A DNA stretch of 64,000 nucleotides, taken from assembly GCF_037975245.1 (NCBI RefSeq), contig NC_092571.1:17603917-17667916 (forward strand), given 5' to 3'. This document shows, one piece after another, positions 43,471-56,200 of the stretch. Made by a program: the position numbers and the translations under genes. The stretch is from Apostichopus japonicus. Lineage: Eukaryota; Echinodermata; Holothuroidea; Aspidochirotida; Stichopodidae. Positions within the stretch are counted from its first letter, which is position 1. Every line of letters begins with the position of its first letter. The notes beneath the pieces are model-generated. The model saw only the letters and a list, made by a program, of their open reading frames with translations, was not told where the DNA came from and searched no databases.

Positions 43471-43939
43471 TCCTAGGCTATACTTCTCGATCTAAGCTTC
43501 TCGATCTCACTGATATCCATTTAATATGCAATACTATATAGGCCCAGGGGGTATGAGCCTGGGGGGGGGCGTGCAAATGTGCCCTACTGGCAAATAAAAT
43601 GTGCCCCTTTTATGAAGAACTGTCTTTTGGATATCTTAAGTCTTTGTTAATTTTAATATTTAATATTAATTATTTATTTTTAGTCTGTACATGCTATTTT
43701 TAAAATGCATCCGATTTTGTATTTTGGTTAATAATATACAACCTCAATAAATAAAAAAATCAATGATGCAACGCACCTTAATAGTATTGATAGCATACTA
43801 ACATATCATATATATTAAAGTCATATGACCGGTGTGTATCGGTTTATAGCATAACGAGTGGTGGTTGTGGAATAAGAAAGCGCCCCTCTGAAATTGTGCC
43901 CCCCACTTTTTGGAAGCTTCATACCTCCTGTATAGGCCT

Positions 43940-44295
43940 CAGTGGCGTAGGAAGGTACTTTTGAGTGGGGGGCTGAAGACTGATGGCCGGCCTGGGGGAG
44001 GGGTCTAAGGGGAGGGGGTGTCCCCCTCCCCTTTGGAATTTTTTGCATTTGCAGGTAGCCTCAGATGCAATTTGGTGCAATATAGCACACTTCAACACCC
44101 ACTCCATTTTGTAAACTTAATTTTGCATTTTCACCAGGCCTTAGATACAATTTGGTGCTCCAAATGAGATTTTTTTTCTCATTTGGAAATGAAAAAGGGG
44201 TTTTCTGACTTGCGAAGCGGGGGGCGGAATGATACTTCCGCCCCTCCACATTTTTCACTGGGGGGGCTGGCGCCCCCCAGGTTCCTACGCCCTTG
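43940..44295. mobile_element. hAT-like element, 356 bp
   Basis: The ends CAGTGGCGTAGGAA and CAAGGGCGTAGGAA (as reverse complement) agree at 12 of 14 bases. The target duplication ATAGGCCT is perfect at 43932-43939 and 44296-44303. It includes the hairpin GGGGAGGGGG/CCCCCTCCCC near 44009-44031. Confidence 0.9.
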
Positions 44296-44303
44296 ATAGG
44301 CCT

Positions 44304-45904
44304 ACACGGATGTGACTGCACGGGTGGTCTTGTGCACTCCTTTCAAAAAAGGACAAGACTTGCATAACAAAGTTATCCCATTGAGACATAGGAAGGATGA
44401 CAAAAGGAAGGGAAAATAACCAAAGTGAAGAATGACGTACGAAGGCATTCAAAAGCCATTTAGTTTAAGAAAGCTTGAATCTTGTAAAAAAAACATGAAA
44501 GAAATTGAATTTCGAATGAGAACCCGCGACCAAATCCATACTCTAGCTTGTTTTTATAAACCTAAACTGAGTCACCTAATGATTCACCTAACATGAGGCA
44601 CATAAAACGAGTCACCTAAAACGAGGTTCCTAAAATGACACATCGATTTCGAAAAAGAGAATGGTTCACCATTTCATAATATACTTATTATCCGTCATGG
44701 AGGCTTCTGGGCAAGCAATTAAAGCGTGAGCCGACTAACAGTTAATTATAAAGCATTTGCTTCCAGTTTCTATGGCATCGCGAGTTCGTCGAAAAATCGA
44801 TGCCTTGCGGATCTTTAATAATAACTTTTCCATTAATTGTTGTCGTGTTATTCAGATATCTTTGTGTACTGCATTGAACGCTATACCTTTTGTTGTTCCT
44901 TTATAGGGGTATAAGGCTGACCCTTCTTCTGCAAAACAACCTCGTCTGATTAATGATTGATGAATACATAAAAAGAGGCATATGACCAAATTATGTCGGT
45001 ATACAGGAACGAAGTTCATCGCGTGACGACGACGTAGGCTATATCGTAGTTTTGCCTTAGTTTCATTTTAAAACTCGGAAGGGATGACAAGGGAAGGTTG
45101 TGGGTATCGCTTTGGGTGTGGGGTGGGTATGGAGGGGTGCAGGAGTGGTAAGGGCCGGTTGCGGAAGTGGGTTGAGAGGGAGGGAGTTGAAAGAGAAGCT
45201 TTACGCTATGTTTTCATTGGTTCTTAAATTTGAATAATAGACCGAATTCCAAAACTCTTGTTTTATTTATTTAATAACGGCTCGTTACTTAAAATATCTA
45301 GCTCATCACGAAATATTTCCCCTGCAAAATAAGCTCTCAACTTTCAAATTTTCATCCATCCCCTTCGTTGAACCGCAACCTTTACGCCCCCCCCCCCACA
45401 CACACACATATTCTGACATCTTCAACACACCCTCACCCCACCCGCCTTAATTGATCTCCTAAGTGTCTGGAAACATTATGAAGAAGAACACCAAATAAGT
45501 TACTTTGATGAGTTTAGCATGTTAAAAGTTGGGGCTAATGAAAATGCTTTCTTAGACGAGGGAGTTGCAACAAGTTCCTTCTTTAATTATTGGGGCGGGA
45601 TATCCTAGGTTTTTTTGTGTACATATATAAGCATATTGTGTCGTATACACATTTATCACGATATTTTTCCCTTTTGACATTCCAGGTCTATATAGCTTGA
45701 GGAATATACCATTACCTAAAAATGCAGGCAGTGTGAATTGGTATGGCTTCAAAATGAAACTTCTACTCTCTATTCGGGGTGTGGATACAGGGGGTGTATG
45801 CCCGTTTTTCCTAACCCCACGCAAACAAATTAAACGTTATTTGTACAACCCTGCGTGTAGACCGAACTGTAGATCTAATTTATAGTTGTGTAAAATTAAG
45901 AGAG
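44304..45904. other. Intergenic, no gene recognised
   Basis: C and CA runs near 45388-45408; no exon or element termini identified. Confidence 0.5.
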
Positions 45905-46001
45905 CCTGACGTTTCGATCCTATAGCAGTATTTTCTTCAGAGGCTGAATATAGCAAGTCTTCAGCCTCTGAAGAAGATCCTCCTAAGATCGAAACGTCAG
46001 G
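45905..46001. repeat. Compound hairpin, possibly a ribozyme relic
   Basis: The outer arms CCTGACGTTTCGATC (45905-45919) and GATCGAAACGTCAGG (45987-46001) pair perfectly over 15 bp. The inner arms TTCTTCAGAGGCTGAA (45933-45948) and TTCAGCCTCTGAAGAA (45960-45975) pair over 16 bp. Each half contains CTGAAGA followed by GAAAC, the order of hammerhead core words. Confidence 0.75.
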
Positions 46002-47204
46002 CCCTCTTACTTTTACAAATTCTCTAACACAGGCTCTTTATAGTAGATAGCAGTTTGCTAACAGTTTTGTGTTATTTCTAATTTATTGTTATAATATATC
46101 CACAGAATGAACCAATTCACTTTAATGAAACTGAAATTTTCCTCTGGGGTGGAACATCAGACCCTCCTACGTGGAAGTCGGCTCCCAACGACTACGGAGC
46201 CACTCACCTCCGATGCTTTTCGAGCCTAGTTTTCTATGATACGTTGACTACTACGATGGTAAATTCAATTAAACGCATCCATTTTGTTCTCAAACAGTAA
46301 ATGAAGAATAAATATTGAAAAATAAAAATATCAACAAATGACAAAGATGTACACAAACAATAAATAATAAAAAATAAAGAAGTATTGACACAATCCTCTT
46401 TTATAGGTCGAACGTTCATATGTACAGCAATGATGGATGACCGTTAACTTGTCGTCGAACGTTAGTGCATCAATAACGATCACGTTTTGTTTAAAGAAAA
46501 ATTTGTTAAGTAATTTTTGACAAAATATTAATACATTCTTACGAAACACAGACAACTGACTTACGTGGTGATACATATTTTCATAGGCAACGTATTTCAT
46601 CTGATCATTGTAAAAAATGTCAAAGTCGCTTATACAACGATGTATAATACAGTAACAGTACGACTGTTGACCTGTATCTTCTTCAAGAGATGTGCCTAGC
46701 AAACATAATATGCTACAAAGTTTCCATAAACTCATAACCTGTTGTATAGTGAAGATATGTATTTTTCAAAGTTGGTGGTATTTTTGCATCTGGCAACAAC
46801 AGAAAGTATAATTTCACCACAGGTATTTTGCTGAAAATATTCTTGTTGTTCTTTATAATAATTAACTCCCACATGACAAAGAGGAAACTAATATTTGTAA
46901 GAATACGCAAACACTCCAAACTGTAGCGTGTTTCAAGGATGAAACAACAAATATATTATGATAGGCAAGCAAAGACTTGAAAAACGTTTGCCTATATAAC
47001 ATAATATACTTATGTTTGAATATATAAGTCCAATAAACTGTCCAATAAACAATCATGAAGTTTAATTGGTTTCACCTGTAATGCTCCTTTCAGGTTTATT
47101 CAATGATCAACGACAGCTACTCGGTTCAAATCTTCTAATTGTTAATAGTAATCAAATATTTCATCGATTGCACTCAAGTTGGGACTTTTTTGTTTCCTTT
47201 TCAT
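46002..47204. other. Intergenic, no gene recognised
   Basis: A 134-codon open frame lies on the minus strand at 46331-46735, but it has no recognised motif and its length is within chance for this AT-rich DNA. Confidence 0.45.
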
Positions 47205-47425
47205 GTCCGGTTTCAAAGCAAATTGTGCTGACAGTATGAGCATATAAATGTTAGGAACTGTTCATACTGTCAGTACGAGTGCTTTGAAGCATTCTATGAA
47301 GGGACAGTATAGAGTGGTATTTGCATTAAAATCAGATAAAGGTTAGAAACTGTTCATACTGTCAGTACGAGTGCTTTGAAGCATGATATGAGGGGACAGT
47401 ATGGAGTGGTATTAGCATTGGAAAA
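47205..47425. repeat. Fold-back repeat, two tandem copies
   Basis: TTCAAAGCA...GTGCTGACAGTATGAGCA near 47211-47244 is the inverse of CATACTGTCAGTACGAGTGC TTTGAAGCA that follows. The second arm, from GTTAGAAACTGTTCATACTG to GGAGTGGTATTAGCATT, is repeated a second time about 90 bases later. Confidence 0.8.
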
Positions 47426-47621
47426 ATTGTTCCAACTGGTTGACCAATTATAACAGCTTTATGATTAGCCACAATAGTCTTCTTGTTTCAGCATAAATAA
47501 CCCTGGGCATTCCAACCATCAAATTCACTTCTGTTTTCCCAGTCAGCAGGGAGGTACTTTAACTTATTATTTCTTTATAACTATTTCATATTTATTAATT
47601 ACTGAAGGGAGTTAGTTGAGA

Positions 47622-50600
47622 CATGGAGCTATAAACAGAAGGAGAAAACCCACTCTCTAATGTCCGTAAAACAATCAATCATCGCCTTAACCACCCCGCT
47701 GAGTTTCGCGACTAATATCAGTAGCGATCATGTTACATCGGGCAGTGCGAAGCGACCGCGCGAGCTCCTTTGATCTTGCATCATTGTAACCGCCGCAAAT
47801 GGAGAAAACGACTGGTTGTGTAAAAATAAGCTTATGAATATGCATGTACTAAAGTTCAAAGTGCGTCAAGTGCATGTTTAATTCTGTTTTCTAGCGCCAT
47901 GGTGACAGCTTCGAGATTAAAATCTGATTAAGTCCAACGCTAAAAGCTATATCTTTGGTCTAAAAGAAACCCGATATCGTTGTACGAAACATGCACTGAG
48001 TTAGCCTTGTTTTTCAAGATTCAGATTTTACTGACTTCGACCGAAAAACTGCCCTGTTTTTCGCGGATTTTCTCGCTTTCCGGACATTTCCGGATAGAAT
48101 TCCATCGTGTTATGTGCTTAGGACGACCTATTGTTCACAGTGTACAACGACAGGATAGTGTACGGGTATGTACGAAAATGCTATTCGACTTAGAATTTGC
48201 TATGTATTTTCACTCTGACTGCCGAAATTACAGGTTGCACAAAATGGCGTCTGTGATAACTTGCACAATGACACGGATGCAGTCAAAGAGTAATTGTTTT
48301 TAAAGTGATTTTAATAATGATGCTCAAAATATATGAACATTAGCCCATTTCATGAGGGTTAAAATTGTAGTCCACTGGCCATAGGCTAGGCCTAATTATA
48401 ATAAGTGTTACTGTTAGGGTCGAGAGCCTTGGCCTATAATATAAATAATAATATTACTAGTCCCTTGCTTGTCCAATCTCAAGTGTGAATGAAAATACTT
48501 ATTGTAAGACATGTTGTGAACACTTAACTGAGATTCAAGGGCTACATTAAGCCTTAACATTGTCAGTAACCCTGGGTCAGTAGCCAACAAAAGAAGAATC
48601 TCTGTTCGATTGCTTGATTTATATTTATTCGATTGGCCTAATATTTTTGTGGCTCATGCCCTGGGCTAGATTGGGCCTAGTGGATTAAGTTACATAACAT
48701 AGACCATGTGTAGGCTGGTGTAGTTGCTGCTGTGGCAATGTGACCTACCCACCAGTAAATAAAAAATACAAATCCATGCAGGCTCTAAGCCCATGGCCCT
48801 TGAAAATATGGATAATTTTCTAAATAGTTATGTGCAGGCCCCTGTCCTGACTATATTGGCTTCTTGAAAATGTTCATAAAGTAGGAGTTTAGGTAGATTC
48901 CATTGCAAACCAGATGCATTGGATTGAACTGCAATTGTGCAATAAAATACTGTATTTATGTCTCTTACGGTACTACAAAGAACTGACTGCACTGGGCCAC
49001 ATTGTTACATCACTGCATTTATTGAATTGAATTAGAAGGTATTGTCCACAATAGGAAATTCGGCTTACACAGGTCGATAAACGAAAAAAGAAAAGAAATA
49101 AAGAAAAGAAATAGTATAAGTATCAAGTACCATTGATGCTCAAAAGAAAGATTTCCTTCTGTTTTATTCAATAAGTTTATTGACCCATTTGGAAAAAAAA
49201 ACATTGATTTTATGTGGGAAGTAAAAGTAGGCCTGCATGTAAATTAAAACATAATGTTAACTTGCTTACACTTTGGCCATTTCTTTTTCTCAAGGTATGA
49301 CTAGTGCCCATCGGGAATGCTTAAGAACATTGTGCTGATTATGTGGCAGCTCAAAGACCATCCCAAGTGACAAGGCACCAAAAACTAAACAGGGCTACCA
49401 TGCTTGGATATTGGGCACAATGTTTTGTCCTTGATGGTTGCAAGTTCCAAGGCAATCAGTTCATTACGTAGTTACTGCCGCAAAAGGCCAAGAGAGGAGG
49501 AAGCAGATCGCAGTTAAACCAACTTTTTCACTTTATGTATGGAACAATTTTTCAGTACATTTCCATATGAAGTAACAGAATTTATTTTATTTTTTCGTGG
49601 AACTGGTAAATTGTAATAATGAGAGAACTCGAACTGATTTTATTGTTCTGGATTTATTTCACAGTATTTTAATTTTTTATTTGTACCTTTGTTGTTCTAG
49701 TACTTAAAGTGGGGATTTCTGCTAGAAGAACATTGTCATTTGTCCATGTGCTCTAGATTATTTTTTGGTGGAACTAGTACAGTATATTTAAATAACAATG
49801 TGGTGATTTGATCTTGTATAGTTTTCATGTTATATTGTGAAGTAGTTTTATTTTCCTTTTGTTTAGTACAATATATACAGTAAAGGAACTCCAACTTGCT
49901 GTTCTGTTTTTTGCCAGCTCTCATTATTTCACAGCCCTATAGTTTACACTGCTTAGCAATATGATGATAGAAATAGCAAAGGTAGTGTAGGGAAAGGTGC
50001 CCTTATAATCATATGCATAACATTGAATAGTCAAGTTGTCAACCAGAGAGCAGTGGTCAAGCGACTAAAAGGAGGTGCCATCCTGGCTGTTACATTGTGC
50101 CCATTGGGGATTAAAATCACATTTTGTGCTCGAATTATGTCCATATAAGTAAACTCATGTAGCTAAATACATTTTAATTTTGCTGGCACAAAGCCTAGGA
50201 AGGTAGTGGGGTGGGAGGGGTTAGTGGGTGTCTTAAGGAGTGAAGGTGGGTCAAGAGAAGGAGCCAGTGTGATGGTATTGATGGTGAGTTTATGGAGCTC
50301 CAAATGCCAAAGGTAGTATGAGGGTTTTACTTTTGAGAGATAGGGAGTTGGGCATCTGCGAAAATTGTGGGAAGGATTCTAAATGCTGGTGAGGATATTG
50401 GGGGTGTAGAGAAGACTAAGCTAGTAAGCTTTGCCAACAGAGAAAGAAAGGGATGAAATCGTCCATGCTGAGCTATGGTGCTTCTTTCAAGAGGGTGTTA
50501 ATATTGCGAAGGTGAGTTTTGTGGTTGTCACTGTGGCGATGCTGCCAGTCCAATTTAGAGCGGATGGTGTCCTACCTACCAGACCTACAGTAGGTGGTGT

Positions 50601-52080
50601 TGAAGAGAAAGCATGTGTCACCTTTGACCTTCATCAATAAAATTTACAAGGAAACAAATCACAACAAAGTTTAAACTTTTAATTTGTACAAAACTGACAA
50701 TATTCTAGTTCCACTATATTTCTCTGAACTAAAGTAAACTTGTTATAAGCTTGAAAGATGAGGTTTGTCATGGAAAGAACAAACAAACTATGTAAGTATA
50801 CAACATAATTATCATAAAATCAACATATATAGATACCAATCATGTTACTCTCAGTTTCACTCCTTGCTTTCACTTGCCAATTCTTTTCTGAATGGTTTTT
50901 CTCCTTTCTTGCTACAAGAAGTCTTCCTTTTATTTTTAACTTATCTCCATGTACATTCTAACAAAAGCATTTACTCTTAATTTTACCCAATAAACAACAA
51001 ACGTATGAAATTTGAAGCAACTGCCCACTTAAGTCCTCGTTTAACAATTCTTTAACAAGATCTGCCCACCGACTTGAACTGGCTTGTGTTGCAGAAGTTT
51101 TTGCAGAAGATGGTCTTTCACATTTTTATTTCTCAAAATAAGCAAGGTCTTCATGTTTAAAATTTGCTTTGTCTGAAATTCCAGTCTTGAAAAACATGAA
51201 AATATTATCATTAACTAAGAGTAATCCACCTCTATTTTGTTTTTCCACCCAGGCTTTAGTGTAATCCAAAAAACTGTGACCTTCACCTGCAACAGACATA
51301 CAGTTTAAGCACTGTAAAAATATTAAAGCATACTGCTATAAAGCTTAACTTTCATGTAACGTTTTTTTAATGGCAAATGGCACATAACCTGCTAATTATC
51401 TTAGAAATTGTTCCTCATGTTTTTCAACAATTAATGTATCTTCCAAATTTATGTCGTCTGGAACATCCAGCCTCTCAAACTCTTCAATCATCAGCTTCAC
51501 CATAAATTCAACTATATCCTGTAGCATGAACATTTCTAATGTCCTCGGCGGATGCAAAGTTTTCTGGCAGCCATGTTTCGTGTTATATTAATTTTGTTAA
51601 TTTATAACACTAGGTTCCCAATGCAATAACAAACAGCGCTAACGTTATTTGCCTAACGAACGAAGAAAGGTTTTATCGGAAAATACTTGACTGGAAGTAC
51701 CTATTTCGCCATTACTTGTTCATATATTGCGATGAAACATATGCTGAGATAAACAATTAATTATTAAGTACGAATCTTCGAATGATTCGGTGAGAAATAA
51801 AAGATATATTTTGATCGAAATTTTCACAAGTACGCGTAACGTAACATACATGAGTACTGTGTATACTATTTCAATTACATATACGTTAGGATCGGAGTGT
51901 CTGTTGTTATGTTGCGAGGGACGCTATATACGAAATGACCTTTGTACCAGGATTACGTAATAGCTGATGATGGCTTTACTCGTGTTTGTGCCCTGAGGCA
52001 TGTTTACTTATGGCGATCAAATTTTGTCGGTTACAATGATACTTCAAAGTGGGTTTTCTCCTTCTGTTTATAGCTCCATG
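47622..52080 (-). mobile_element. DNA transposon copy 1, 4459 bp, 33-bp TIRs
   Basis: It begins CATGGAGCTATAAACAGAAG and ends with the reverse complement; the TIRs match over 33 bp. GTTGAGA flanks both sides (47615-47621 and 52081-52087), or GTTGAGAC if an 8-bp duplication overlapping the first base is assumed. Every position checked is the exact complement of 58201-62659 about the axis 55140.5, with no length difference. Coding remnants lie on the minus strand at 51126-51287 and 51345-51534. The superfamily is not certain: TIRs near 31 bp beginning CATG with 7-8 bp duplications recall P-like elements, but this is only a resemblance. Confidence 0.92.
51126..51534 (-). pseudogene. Transposase C-terminal remnant (copy 1)
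   Basis: Mirror image of 58748-59155 in copy 2; see that entry for the reading frames and the internal stop. Confidence 0.6.
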
Positions 52081-52087
52081 GTTGAGA

Positions 52088-53187
52088 CAAGTCATTTACA
52101 CCTTATTACAAACTCTTCATTTAAATTTTTATAATTTTTTAATAAAAGCCATGATTTTCAAGGAATTTTTCATAAGTTACAATGTTTGCTGGTCCTGTTG
52201 TAAACCTGTAAACTTAACAAATTAAAATCAATGGATATGTATGTATAAAAGGATTGAAAGCAATCGAGGTCACAATTGCCAGTCCTTTGACACTGTTAAC
52301 TCAACAAGTATGTATATACTGTTTTTTTTGTTGTCCTGTTTACATTGATCATCATTATATAACATAACTTCAATTTAACCAGCAGGTCCCTCCACCCCCC
52401 CAATCCATCCCTTCAATCGCTAAAACCAACTGCTATGATAGTCTCTCTTTGCTGGTCCAACTACAGGAGCTGGTAGTTAGCTGCAACAATGTATGTGGTA
52501 CAAGCCCGGACTAAATGTTGCTCTGCTTAAATTACAAGAGACAAAAAAAATGAAACGCCCACCAAACAGTCTCTCTTGTTGCTTTGATCGCCTGTCAATA
52601 AAGCAAACTTACAATATATGTACAGTTTGTATTGTGCATTGCGAGTTTCTTACAGCTCTGTTCGATAACATCTCATTTGACACGCCCCTTTAGTCATACT
52701 TACCTTAAAATAAATAACATTTCATGACCTTTGACCTTCTGTCTTTCTACAACACTTGATACCTGTCAATGATGTCATTGCATGCTGTCAATGTCTGTAT
52801 ACAATTCTTGGAATACACAAACATCTCTGTTGGCTAACTTTGATGGCCGCACAATAACCATCTTTTCTTCAATATCTACAAAGGCTTAAATAAATACTGT
52901 AGGGTCGCAAAGCCATTCTGTCGGTTTTGTTCTCTTCTTGTGCTTAAAGGTCCAATTTTTCTCAAAACTGCGTTGTCCCTGTCTCAAGTTAAATCGTTGT
53001 CACTCTCTCTAGTTTAAGGTGAAATGATACTTATTTCTATCACCTTACCAATCAACCAAATGCCATTACTGCCAAATACAACAAGACAACTCAACTTCTC
53101 GGAGTCCAATTTTGAACACTGACAGTTTGCCCTGATATCAGTATAGTCACTGGCCCTCCACAAGGTCTCTTCAGAGATGGTTAGTCC
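52088..53187. other. Downstream flank and probable 3' UTR of TAF10
   Basis: No other exon recognised. The TAF10 transcript (minus strand) should end in this stretch; I did not find a convincing poly(A) signal. Confidence 0.45.
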
Positions 53188-53280
53188 CTAAGTGAAATAC
53201 ACCGGTTTCTTGACGTTGATTCCGTGGTCAGATAGCGCAGCACTCAAGTCATCCATGGTTAATGTGTACCTTTTGTCTTG
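53188..53280 (-). CDS. TAF10: TAF10 exon 5, with stop
   Basis: Acceptor TCCTTCTTAG, then QDKRYTLTMDDLSAALSDHG and INVKKPVYFT with TAG. It matches the conserved TAF10 C-terminus in length and sequence. Confidence 0.95.
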   Translation of the reverse strand, partial: QDKRYTLTMDDLSAALSDHGINVKKPVYFT

Positions 53281-56200
53281 CTAAGAAGGACCAGATAAGA
53301 AAGTAATACAGTTATCGTTTATGTTTATAATACTTTGTAAACTGTTGAAAAAAGATGAATAAAGAGAAATATATATGTCCTATATGTACTGTACAGTTTA
53401 TTGAACGGCCTAGTAATGCTCATTTGAGCAGAAGCCTGAAGGCTAATGTATAAAACCTGCAAAAGGCAATCAATTTACAGGGATAAGAAACAGTCTTACA
53501 CAAACATGATATACTCATATACTGAGACAGGTTACAATATAGTCGAGTGAAATGGCTTAAACAACCAAGTATGCTTATAAACGCACTGAAGCTAAATTCC
53601 TTAGTGAACCTCTTCCTATGAATAAGCACCCCATAGCTAATCCCTCACCCTGTAACTAAACGCTCATCCCATAGCTAATCCCTCACCCTGTAACTAATCC
53701 CTCATCACATAACTAATCCCTCACCCTGTAACTAATCCCTCATCCCATAGCTAATCCCTCACCCTACAGCTAATCCCTTGATCATACCTTTCCTGGTCTT
53801 CTTGCAGTTTGGACTGATCCCTTCATCCTGCAGTGTTGAAGAGCGTCATTGGCGATGTCTGAAATGAATTTCTGGGCTGCCAGGGAAACAACTCTTACTC
53901 TAGATGGGGAATATAAAAGTTCTTAAAGTGTCACAACAGCAGAACACTGATGGGGATTTTTTTCGTGTTTTAAATAAAATTTATAAGAGCATTTACAGTT
54001 CCCCCTGATTTATTTGTTCCCAAGGACTCCATAAATTACTTTTTAAAAAAACCCTACAATAGCTGGAACACCTTTGCAAACAACTTCATCAATAAAATTC
54101 TTAGTATCAATTTGCAAACTTCTTGCTTAAATATGTGTAACCTATTACAATTCAAGGACACAAAATTATACCTTAACTAGCACATTTATAAAAATACAAC
54201 TCTCACAATTTTCTATAACTCCATCTCAGCTTTGAGAGCTGTCAGAGGTCAATTACCGTTCACACAGAAGATGGTACTTACAGTCTTGGATCTGCCGTTT
54301 CAAAGCCGGCTCTGTTGAGATAATAACCAGTCACTGCCTCTGGAATCTTCACAGAGAAAATAAAAAATTTCTTTGTCAAAATAAGTGCAGTTCAGTTAAC
54401 ACCTTCCCAATGCAAACAGACTAAACATGTGGTTTGTTCTCTTTCAAACTTCGTATTAAATTTCGACTTCATAATTGAATGCATCGTAAATTTGTAATAT
54501 GACCGTGGTATTTAGCACACCCAAACACCAACCTACTTCAGGCACCTTAAAGTTAACTTGGATTCTTAACCAAGCCAAGATCAAAGAGTAGACAAATATG
54601 CAAACCAAACTGCTTTGGGTTGACACACATCTATGACTTGACACCTGCTTGCTTCACCCTTCACTACATGTGATGTAGCCACTTCACAACTACTTTATTT
54701 ATTTATTTTATTTAATATACAAAATTTCTATAGCGCCTTATCCAATCAGAAATTGCTCTAAGGCGCTTTACAGTAAAATACATACAAACATGATACACAA
54801 ATATATAAATCGATAATGTAAGGTATAAAAAGGGTAGAAAATTTGTTATATACAATCTGACAATAAATTGTATAAGAAATCTGCAAATGGGAAATCGAAA
54901 ATTATACAAACAAATTCTTAAAATTTAAAATATATATATACAGTATGTGAAAAATTTTAAATTTTAAAAGCGCTATACAGTAAATGCAAAATGGAAAATG
55001 CATTGTAATGTGACAATATAAATAGTATAGAAAGCACGGTTAATGGAATGCAGATCTAAATAGAAAGGTTTTGACTAGTTTTTTAAATTCATCTATATTT
55101 TTGGAACACTTAGCTTCCTCCGATAAACTGTTCCATAATGTCGCAGAGGAGTAATCGAAACGCCTGTTTCCGTAAGTAGAAGTTTTAATGACAGGTTTGG
55201 TAAGTAAGGACTTGGATTCTGAGCGTAGAGATCGAGTAGGCTTGTATTTATGTATTAATTCTACCAATACTTCAGAGTGACACGTCGGAATTACTTGGAA
55301 AAACATGACCTAGGATACGTTACACGTACAGAACAGTATGTTCCCCTTAATATATTTGAAGTATTCTTTTACTGTTGACAGCAACCCTGTGCTGTAGAGG
55401 CACAATACTCGTGTCCTGTATTAAACTTCTAACGTTTTTGTACACATAACAGCAGCATAGATTGGGGGAGTGGGGGGGGGGGGAGATGCAGTAGTCGACA
55501 TGGTGAGGGTATTGCCTGCTTACAGTGTAGGCGCAGTACCATGCGTCATTATCACAGACTCTTTACTTACCGTGGGCGCATAGTCTCCCATATGGTTTAA
55601 CATATCTTCCAGGGAGTCACCAGCTAATTGGACTCCCTCCAGCTGTTTATCTTCAATTTCTGATGACGTACTACTGGAGTTTGAGTTGGTAGAATTCTGA
55701 CTAGCCAGTGCCATGTTTGGACTGGATTGCGGTCCTCCCCCATTTTCTGTTGAAAAAAACAAAACAAAATTTAAAAACAGACATTTTTACTATTATTTAT
55801 TATGTCACTTGCTATTGCGTGTACATTTTAACAGATTGAAGTTACAATGTTATACCTATGATAGTATTGTTACCGGGATTTTAAGAGTGGACACGTCTTA
55901 AAAATATTTGCATCCACTCACTATACGCAAGTCAGCCCAATCCCAGCCAGTTCCAACCCCTTCCCCATTACAGTATGTAAATTCAATGTAGATTAAAAAT
56001 TCAAGTGCTAATGGCTACTTTTGACGACGTATTAAGTATATAGTTTACACTCACAAAAAATTTAACTGAAGGATGTGGTCAAAGGGACTGCGATATACAA
56101 ATTACTGTGGTGTGATTGTACATTTTACTCTAGTAGCTCTCAATGCGGAGAGAACAAACATACTGTACTGTGAGATTAAAATCCTTTTCAGTATCAGATG

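Noticed and set aside
46331-46735. A 134-codon frame on the minus strand as a gene
   Set aside because: No motif, no splice support, and a frame this long is expected about once by chance in AT-rich DNA of this size.
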